DNA of 5,075 bases from JBICHM01 sp043101835 (GTDB lineage: Bacteria > Planctomycetota > Phycisphaerae > Phycisphaerales > UBA1924). The notes under the pieces were generated by a model. The model worked only from the letters and a program-made list of their open reading frames with translations. It was not told where the DNA came from and did not search any database. Positions 1 through 4,502 of the stretch are shown in pieces. Position 1 is the first letter of the stretch. Each line of letters starts with the position of its first letter. The position numbers and the translations under genes were made by a program. The stretch is from positions 1 through 5,075 of the forward strand of contig JBICHM010000222.1 of assembly GCA_043101835.1 (NCBI GenBank), in the 5' to 3' direction.

Positions 1-17
1 GTGTGCTCTTCCGATCT
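1..17 (+). other. Illumina adapter remnant at contig end
   Basis: The first 17 bases, GTGTGCTCTTCCGATCT, are identical to the 3' end of the Illumina TruSeq read-2 adapter/primer. They sit exactly at the window start, where an untrimmed read end would be. This is therefore very likely a library artefact and not genome. A reading frame that opens at base 3 begins inside it and should be ignored. Confidence 0.93.
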
Positions 18-55
18 GCTCGGGCTCGAGATCTTCCGGCGTCTCGTCGCGGGGG

Positions 56-61
56 TATCCT
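56..61 (+). promoter_or_regulatory. Possible -10 box of rpe, leaderless arrangement
   Basis: TATCCT matches the sigma70 -10 consensus TATAAT at four of six positions. The same hexamer recurs in the better promoter candidate at 885-890. It ends 6 bases before the rpe ATG, so transcription would begin at or next to the start codon, giving a leaderless or nearly leaderless mRNA. No Shine-Dalgarno sequence precedes the ATG at a normal distance, which fits. The -35 region (about 33-39, ttccgg) is a poor match, and only about 50 genuine upstream bases are present. The call is weak. Confidence 0.3.
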
Positions 62-67
62 CCGCGC

Positions 68-823
68 ATGCCCTTTGACATCCGCACGCCGCCGCGTTTG
101 CCGCTCGTCGCCCCGTCGATCCTCAGCGCCGACTTTGCGCGCATGGGGCAGGAGTGCGCGGGCATCCTCGCCGACTTCGCCGGCGGCGCGGCCGGGCCCG
201 ACGGCGCCGACATGCTGCACCTCGATGTCATGGACGGGCACTTCGTCCCGAACCTGACGATGGGCCCCGACATGTGCCGCGGGCTGCGGAAGGCCTTCCC
301 CGACGCCGTGCTCGATGTGCACCTGATGGTCACCGACCCCGGGCAGTACATCGACGCCTTCGCGAAGGCCGGGGCGAATGTCTTCACCTTTCACATCGAG
401 CCGGCGATCGGCGTGTACCGCAGCAAGGGCAAGCCGGAGGGCCCGCCCCGCTACGACGCGCGCGAACTCGCCGAGCGCGTCCGCGCCGCGGGCATGGCGC
501 CGGGGCTGGCGATCAACCCGCCGACGCACCCCGACAGCGCGCTCGACGCCATCGGCGACTTCGACCTCATCCTCGTCATGAGCGTCAACCCGGGGTACAG
601 CGGTCAGTCGTTCATCGAGATGACCCTCGACACCACCCGGGCCGTGAAGAGCATGCTGCGCGCCGACCAGCGCCTCCAGATGGACGGCGGCGTCACGCCC
701 GACAACGCGAGAGCGTGCCGCGATGCGGGGTGCGATGTGCTCGTCGCCGCGAGCGCGATCTTCGGGAAGGCGCCCGGGGAGCGCGTCGAGGTCATCCGGC
801 GCCTCCGGGGCGAGACCGACTAA
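68..823 (+). CDS. rpe: Ribulose-phosphate 3-epimerase
   Basis: This 251-residue protein interconverts D-ribulose 5-phosphate and D-xylulose 5-phosphate in the cytoplasm, in the pentose phosphate and Calvin-type pathways. It is a complete TIM barrel with the family signatures in order: APSILSADF (15-23), LHLDVMDGHFVPN (50-62), HLMV (85-88), HIE (109-111), MSVNPGYSGQSF (171-182), MDGGV (205-209) and VLVAASAIF (224-232). S17, H51, D53, H85 and D206 match the substrate and metal-binding residues of known Rpe, including the two catalytic aspartates D53 and D206. It is longer than the usual 220-230 residues because of two loop insertions, about 39-47 and about 112-130. The usual Gly in the phosphate-binding GSAIF motif is Ala228. 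The ATG at 68 gives the normal N-terminus before APSILSADF. It ends in TAA. Assignment is secure, and the family is well conserved. Confidence 0.97.
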   Translation: MPFDIRTPPRLPLVAPSILSADFARMGQECAGILADFAGGAAGPDGADMLHLDVMDGHFVPNLTMGPDMCRGLRKAFPDAVLDVHLMVTDPGQYIDAFAKAGANVFTFHIEPAIGVYRSKGKPEGPPRYDARELAERVRAAGMAPGLAINPPTHPDSALDAIGDFDLILVMSVNPGYSGQSFIEMTLDTTRAVKSMLRADQRLQMDGGVTPDNARACRDAGCDVLVAASAIFGKAPGERVEVIRRLRGETD

Positions 824-848
824 GATCCAAACAGAATGCCGCTCGATT

Positions 849-871
849 GGCGAACCGCTTCTTGGTTCGCC
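849..871 (+). promoter_or_regulatory. Perfect 8-bp inverted repeat, possible operator or rpe 3' hairpin
   Basis: GGCGAACC (849-856) and GGTTCGCC (864-871) form a perfect 8-bp stem around a 7-base loop, 25 bases after the rpe stop. No T-tract follows, so a classical intrinsic terminator is not supported. The right arm overlaps the candidate -35 box TTGGTT (862-867), and a third copy of GGCGAACC lies at 922-929 on the far side of the -10 box. That placement suits a repressor or activator binding site. Either an operator or a transcript-end hairpin is possible. Confidence 0.42.
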
Positions 872-890
872 CTGCCGGTGGATGTATCCT
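862..890 (+). promoter_or_regulatory. Candidate sigma70-type promoter upstream of the phosphatase-like gene
   Basis: TTGGTT (862-867) and TATCCT (885-890) are separated by exactly 17 bases, the optimal sigma70 spacing. Each box matches its consensus (TTGACA, TATAAT) moderately. Transcription would start near 897, leaving a leader of about 56 bases before the ATG at 953. The site lies in a true intergenic gap and not in coding sequence, which adds weight, but promoter consensus in this lineage is not well known to me. Confidence 0.45.
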
Positions 891-952
891 TCCCGGCTTC
901 GACCGACCCCTTCCCGGCCCGGGCGAACCCCGGCAGGACCGGTTTCCACTTC

Positions 953-1570
953 ATGGCCAAGCGACAGACATTCCGCCTGCTGCTCGTGCGCTCCGGCGCC
1001 ACCGCGTGGGACGAGGCCGAGCGCCTGCAGGGCGACAACGACCTCCCGCTCAGCGACGCCGGCAAGGCCGAAACGGCCGCGGCGATCCAGGCGGTCGACC
1101 CCGAGCAGCTCGCCGTCGTCCTGACCAGCCCCGACGAGGCGTCGCGCCAGACCGCGGCGATGCTCGCCGAGCGCACAGGGGCGCGCACGCGCAAGCTCGA
1201 TGCGCTCACGGAAGTCGACTTCGGCCTCTGGGAGGGCCTCGTCGAGCGCGAGCTGCGCGATCGCTACGCGAAGGCCTTCGGCGCGTGGGAGGAGGACCCG
1301 ACCGGCGTGACGCCGCCGGATGGCGAAACGATCGCTGAGTCGGCCGAGCGCGTGCTGCCGGCGCTGCGCAAAGCACTCGACAAGGCCGGCGCCGAGCAGG
1401 TCGCGGTGGTGCTGCGCCCCGTTGCGCACGCGATCGTGCGCTGCCGCGTGCTCGGGCGCCCGATGACCGACCTGTGGCCAGTGCTCGAGGAGGCGCCCGC
1501 CTGCGAGTGGCTGGAGGCGGATCGCGACCGCTTCGAGCCCGAGCCGGCGCCGGCGCAGACGAAGTCATGA
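953..1570 (+). CDS. Histidine phosphatase superfamily protein lacking both catalytic histidines (probable pseudo-phosphatase)
   Basis: This 205-residue cytoplasmic protein has the phosphoglycerate mutase/histidine phosphatase fold, but its active site is degraded. The motif LLVRSGATAWD (10-20) corresponds to the family's RHGxT motif, with Ser14 in place of the phosphate-accepting His; R13 and G15 remain. The ERLQG...DLPLS..G stretch (23-37) is normal. The SPxxRAxQTA motif reads SPDEASRQTA (59-68), with Ala63 where the catalytic Arg belongs. LTEVDFGLWEG (85-95) is intact, including E87. The second His motif, usually VSHGGVIRALL, reads VLRPVAHAIVRC (153-164); aligned through the later LGxP (167-170), Arg155 takes the His position. 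The protein keeps the fold and length, so it looks maintained and not decayed. I chose ATG 953 because homology begins right after it; an in-frame ATG at 836 would add 39 residues unlike the family and would translate the promoter region. Start-site RBS is weak. Its ligand and role are unknown. Confidence 0.9.
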   Translation: MAKRQTFRLLLVRSGATAWDEAERLQGDNDLPLSDAGKAETAAAIQAVDPEQLAVVLTSPDEASRQTAAMLAERTGARTRKLDALTEVDFGLWEGLVERELRDRYAKAFGAWEEDPTGVTPPDGETIAESAERVLPALRKALDKAGAEQVAVVLRPVAHAIVRCRVLGRPMTDLWPVLEEAPACEWLEADRDRFEPEPAPAQTKS

Positions 1571-1655
1571 CCCCCCACTCGTTGCAGGGCGCCGCGGCTC
1601 CCGGTCGATGCACGGAACGCGGGACGACCCCGCAGCGACCCGACAGGAGCGCGAC
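1571..1655 (+). other. Phosphatase-accD intergenic gap
   Basis: These 85 bases hold the accD Shine-Dalgarno sequence at the end and only a weak 5-bp hairpin (gcggg/cccgc, 1619-1633). I see no convincing promoter or terminator, so accD could be read through from the upstream gene. Confidence 0.5.
1645..1649 (+). promoter_or_regulatory. Shine-Dalgarno site that sets the accD start
   Basis: AGGAG lies 6 bases before the ATG at 1656, which is ideal spacing. It selects this start over the in-frame ATG at 1608, whose 16 extra residues are not typical of AccD. Confidence 0.85.
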
Positions 1656-2501
1656 ATGAGCCGAGTGGCGCCGCGGACATGGGCGGATGTAAAGCCGGTG
1701 ACGCGCCGCAGCGTGATCCCCGAGGGGCTCTGGCTGCGCTGCCCGGCGTGCGAGAAGATGGTCTACCGCAAGCAGATGGAGGCGAACCTCCATGTGTGCC
1801 CGGAGTGCAACCACCACTTCCGCATCTCCGCGACCGAGCGCGTGCGCCAGCTCTGCGACCCGGGCTCCTTCGAGCCGATGTTCGAGGAGCTGCGCTGCGC
1901 AGACCCGCTGAAGTTCACCGACCTCAAGCCCTACACGAAGCGCCTCGTCGAGGCGCAGCGCCAGACCGGGCGCGTCGAGGGCGCCATCGCCGGCGTCGGC
2001 TTCGTGAAGGGCCGCCAGGCGATGCTCTGCTGCCTCGACCTCACATTCATGATGGGTTCGATGGGCAGCGTCGTTGGCGAGACGATCACCCGCTCCATCG
2101 AATGCGCCACCGAGCGCGACCTGCCGCTGATCGTCGTCTCCTGCTCCGGCGGCGCCCGCATGCAGGAATCCGGCCTCTCGCTCATGCAGATGGCCAAGAC
2201 CAGCGCCGCCCTCGCCCGACTCGACGACGCCGGGGGCCTCTTCATCAGCGTGCTCACCGACCCGACCACCGGCGGCGTCACCGCCTCCTTCGCCATGCTC
2301 GGCGATGTGATCCTCGCCGAGCCCAAGGCGCTCATCGGCTTCGCCGGCCCGCGCGTCATCCAGCAGACCCTCCGCCAGGCGCTCCCCGAGGGTTTCCAGC
2401 GCTCCGAGTTCCTCCAGAAGGGCGGCATGGTGGACCGCGTCGTGCACCGCGCCGAGCTGCGCAACGAGATCGCGCGGATCGTGGATTACGCGGGGAAGTG
2501 A
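1656..2501 (+). CDS. accD: Acetyl-CoA carboxylase carboxyltransferase subunit beta
   Basis: AccD pairs with AccA to form the carboxyltransferase that moves the carboxyl group from carboxybiotin to acetyl-CoA, yielding malonyl-CoA for fatty acid synthesis in the cytoplasm. The 281-residue length is normal. A zinc ribbon near the N-terminus has C29 and C32, then C48 and C51, the C-x2-C-x15-C-x2-C spacing of the family. The crotonase-fold domain follows with LTFMMGSMGSVVGE (129-142), SGGARMQE (164-171), the TTGGVTAS glycine-rich loop (204-211), GFAGPRVI (228-235) and EFLQKGGMVDRVV (251-263). The start at 1656 is supported by a strong AGGAG. No accA is in the window, so the partner must be encoded elsewhere; this separation is common. 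Nothing looks damaged. A palindromic repeat element starts within 8 bases of the stop. Confidence 0.97.
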   Translation: MSRVAPRTWADVKPVTRRSVIPEGLWLRCPACEKMVYRKQMEANLHVCPECNHHFRISATERVRQLCDPGSFEPMFEELRCADPLKFTDLKPYTKRLVEAQRQTGRVEGAIAGVGFVKGRQAMLCCLDLTFMMGSMGSVVGETITRSIECATERDLPLIVVSCSGGARMQESGLSLMQMAKTSAALARLDDAGGLFISVLTDPTTGGVTASFAMLGDVILAEPKALIGFAGPRVIQQTLRQALPEGFQRSEFLQKGGMVDRVVHRAELRNEIARIVDYAGK

Positions 2502-2551
2502 TCAATTGCACCGCGGAGACGCGGAGTGCGCAGAGGATTCAATGCGGGTGC

Positions 2552-2581
2552 CATGGTACGGCCGCCCTGGGCCGTGCCATG
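2552..2581 (+). repeat. Left inner hairpin of the palindromic element
   Basis: A 12-bp stem (catggtacggcc with ggccgtgccatg) closes a 6-base loop, gccctg. All pairs are Watson-Crick except one T-G wobble (2557). It could slow or end transcription leaving accD, but no T-tract follows. Confidence 0.8.
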
Positions 2582-2616
2582 AGGAACTGCCAGGTGATGC
2601 CGCAACTTCCATGCGT

Positions 2617-2648
2617 CGTGGCACAGGCCCAGAGCGGCCTGTACCACG
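2617..2648 (-). repeat. Right inner hairpin of the palindromic element, inverted copy
   Basis: Read on the - strand this is a 13-bp stem around the loop gctctg, with one wobble pair at the same place as in the left hairpin. Relative to the left copy it has an A-T pair replaced by G-C and one extra A-T pair inserted, both on matching sides of the stem, so pairing is kept. Confidence 0.8.
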
Positions 2649-2702
2649 GCACCCGACGAGGCATTTCCGCGGCCTCCGCGCCTCCGCGGTGAACGCCAAT
2701 CG

Positions 2703-4445
2703 ATGACCACCGCACGACGCATCATCTCGCCTGACCGCCCCCTCCGCTTCGGCCTCGCCCTCGGGCTGTGCCATGCGCTGCTGTTCGGCCTCGCGTTCCC
2801 GCCGGTGAACCTGTGGCCGCTGGCGTATGTGGCGATTGTGCCGCTGCTGGCGTGCGCCGCGCTCGCGACGCGCCCGCTGCGGACAGCAGTCGGCGTCTGG
2901 CTCGGCGTCCTTCCCATGTGGGCGCTGCACGAGGCGTGGCTGATCGATGTGACCATCGCCGGCTACCCGCTGCTCGCGGCGTACCTCGCCCTGTGGCCGG
3001 CGGGCTTCGCCTGGCTCGGGGCGCGCCTGCGATTGGGCGCGATGCGCCCCGCGCCCACGCTCTGGTGGGTGTGCATGCCGCTGCTATGGACGGGCCTCGA
3101 GGCCTTCCGCGCGCATGTGGTCTTCGACGGCTACCCGTGGTTCCTGCTCGCCCAGCCGCTCGCGCGTCCGCTGTCGTGGGAGACGCCCTCTTCGGTGATC
3201 TTCCTCGCGAGCCTCGGCGGTATGACGGGGGTGTCGCTGCTGGTCGCGTGCCTGCAGACGCCGCTGGCGCTTGCGCTGGCGAAGCCGTCGCGCCGCAGCG
3301 CCGCGATCGGCGCCGGCGCGCTCGTTGTCGGGGTGCTGTCCTTCGGATTCCTCGGCGCCGTGCTCGGGCGCCCGGTCGCCGGCCCGGCGCCGGAGGTCGT
3401 GCGCATTGGTGTCGTGCAGACCAATGTGCCGCAGGACAACAAGCTGGGCTGGTCGCCCGAGCAGCGCCGGGCGGACTTCGACGAGTTCGTGCGCTACACC
3501 CGCGCGCTCGCATCCAGCGGGCTGCCGCTGGATGCCATCGTCTGGCCGGAGACCATGTTCCCGGGCGAGGGGCTCGACCCCGCCGTCTCCGATGCGGTCC
3601 GGGGCGCGGGGCTCGTCTATCGCGAGACGGGCGACGCCCTGATCGATTTCACCGACGAACTCCTCGCCCTTCAGACCGAAGTCGGCGTGTCGATGCTTGT
3701 CGGCTCCATCGGCTATGAGAACCTGCGCATCGACTTCGACCTTGACGACCCCTTCAGCTTTGACGCCAAGTTCAACAGCGTCTTCCTCATCGCCGGCGGC
3801 GCCGTACAGCCGGTTCGCTACGACAAGCTGCACCTGACGCCCTTCGGCGAGGTGATGCCGTACATCTCGCGCTTTCCGTCATTGGAGTCGGCGCTGCTCG
3901 ACATCGGCGCCCGGGGCATGCGCTTCGACCTCGATCGCGGCGCCGGGCCCGTCGCCTTCGACATCGACAGCGCCCTGCGCATCGTCACGCCCATCTGCTT
4001 CGAGGCGACCAACCCCGAGGTGATGCGCCGCCTCGCCCACGCCGGCGGCGTGCGCGCCGGCGCAATTATCCACATCACCAACGACGGGTGGTTCGGCCGT
4101 TTCCCCGGCGGACGCGCCCAGCACGCGCAGCTCGCCCGCCTGCGCGCAATCGAGCTCGGCGTGCCGGTGGTGCGCGCGGCGAACACTGGGGTCTCGGTCG
4201 CCTTCGACCGCATCGGCCGGCGCATCGACCTGCTTCCGGTCGCCAACGGGCCGGAACGCCAGGTCCCGCTGCTGCCGTCGCGCCAGTGGGGCGCCGCGAT
4301 CGCGGAACTGCACCCGGCGCCCCCCGAGCGAACGACCCTCTTCGCCCGCACCGGCGATGTCGCGGCGGCATTCGCGATGGCCCTCGCGCTCGCGTGCCTC
4401 CCGCTCGCGTGGTCGCCGGCGCGGACCGACACCGACCACGCCTGA
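2703..4445 (+). CDS. lnt: Apolipoprotein N-acyltransferase
   Basis: Lnt is an inner-membrane enzyme that adds the third acyl chain, taken from a phospholipid, to the N-terminal cysteine of lipoproteins. The first 225 or so residues are hydrophobic with several membrane segments and include the typical FPPVNLWPLAYVAIVPLL region (32-49). A nitrilase-type domain follows from about 233 (RIGVVQTNVPQDNK). The catalytic triad is intact: E283 in WPETMFPG, K375 in YDKLHLTPFGE and C432 in TPICFEA. NDGWFGR and RAANTGVS further on are also family motifs. A last membrane segment lies at about 553-575. At 580 residues it exceeds the E. coli enzyme (512), mostly because about 24 residues are added between the catalytic Glu and Lys. 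The ATG at 2703 lacks a Shine-Dalgarno sequence and lies 11 bases after the palindromic element. A lipoprotein gene, a likely substrate, follows. Confidence 0.96.
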   Translation: MTTARRIISPDRPLRFGLALGLCHALLFGLAFPPVNLWPLAYVAIVPLLACAALATRPLRTAVGVWLGVLPMWALHEAWLIDVTIAGYPLLAAYLALWPAGFAWLGARLRLGAMRPAPTLWWVCMPLLWTGLEAFRAHVVFDGYPWFLLAQPLARPLSWETPSSVIFLASLGGMTGVSLLVACLQTPLALALAKPSRRSAAIGAGALVVGVLSFGFLGAVLGRPVAGPAPEVVRIGVVQTNVPQDNKLGWSPEQRRADFDEFVRYTRALASSGLPLDAIVWPETMFPGEGLDPAVSDAVRGAGLVYRETGDALIDFTDELLALQTEVGVSMLVGSIGYENLRIDFDLDDPFSFDAKFNSVFLIAGGAVQPVRYDKLHLTPFGEVMPYISRFPSLESALLDIGARGMRFDLDRGAGPVAFDIDSALRIVTPICFEATNPEVMRRLAHAGGVRAGAIIHITNDGWFGRFPGGRAQHAQLARLRAIELGVPVVRAANTGVSVAFDRIGRRIDLLPVANGPERQVPLLPSRQWGAAIAELHPAPPERTTLFARTGDVAAAFAMALALACLPLAWSPARTDTDHA

Positions 4446-4467
4446 CGGCGCAGGCGCCGGCGCCGTC
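4444..4467 (+). terminator. GC-rich hairpin at the lnt stop, terminator-like
   Basis: GACGGCGC (4444-4451) pairs perfectly with GCGCCGTC (4460-4467) over 8 bp with an 8-base loop; the stem begins inside the lnt TGA. There is no T-tract after it, so intrinsic termination is uncertain. It could instead protect the 3' end of the message. Shortly after it, CACAAT (4471-4476) could serve as a -10 box for the next gene, but no -35 box is visible. Confidence 0.35.
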
Positions 4468-4491
4468 GCGCACAATGGCGCCTCACCCCAC

Positions 4492-4496
4492 GGGAG
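4492..4496 (+). promoter_or_regulatory. Shine-Dalgarno site of the HEAT-repeat lipoprotein
   Basis: GGGAG lies 6 bases before ATG 4503. It fixes the start of the last gene and is consistent with the signal peptide that begins there. Confidence 0.75.
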
Positions 4497-4502
4497 TCGC
4501 TC

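Larger units (their letters stand above)
2509..2691. repeat. Near-palindromic intergenic element with two internal hairpins
   Basis: The outer arms are 2509-2526 (caccgcggagacgcggag) and 2674-2691, inverted with one mismatch in 18. Inside each arm lies an 18-base unpaired spacer of identical length (2527-2544 and 2656-2673), then a second inverted block, 2545-2581 against 2617-2655. Each inner block is also a hairpin by itself: 2552-2563 with 2570-2581 (12 bp, loop 2564-2569) and 2617-2629 with 2636-2648 (13 positions, loop 2630-2635). A 35-base centre (2582-2616) separates them. The outer sequence is of a type I recall as widespread in intergenic regions of planctomycetes and other environmental bacteria. 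This suggests a dispersed non-coding repeat, perhaps mobilised in trans like a REP or MITE element. Short reading frames across it are not genes. It could also act at RNA level as a bidirectional hairpin between accD and lnt. Confidence 0.85.

Noticed and set aside
890..918. Direct repeat TTCCCGGC at 890-897 and 911-918, 21 bases apart
   Set aside because: Two-turn spacing is suggestive, but an 8-mer of this composition is easily repeated in such a GC-rich leader and there is no further support.
836..952. Upstream ATG at 836 as the start of the phosphatase-like gene
   Set aside because: The 39 added residues do not resemble the family N-terminus and would cover the hairpin and promoter candidate; homology begins right after ATG 953.
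154..1338. Long + strand reading frame (394 codons) across rpe and the phosphatase
   Set aside because: It is an off-frame shadow: Arg/Pro/Gly-rich translation, no recognisable domain, and it crosses the end of rpe and the next promoter region.
1608..1655. Upstream ATG at 1608 as the accD start
   Set aside because: No ribosome binding site precedes it, while AGGAG sits at ideal spacing before 1656; the extra 16 residues are not typical.
1206..2447. Long - strand reading frame (413 codons) opposite the phosphatase and accD
   Set aside because: It lies antisense to two genes with clear family motifs, has low-complexity Arg/Ala/His-rich composition, and results from the rarity of stops in GC-rich DNA.
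2506..2706. Short reading frames within the palindromic element (both strands), including one of 66 codons
   Set aside because: They translate the inverted repeat itself and have no domain; such frames are common artefacts of this repeat type.
3084..3833. - strand reading frame of 249 codons opposite lnt
   Set aside because: It is antisense to the membrane and catalytic parts of a clearly assigned gene, with no family resemblance.
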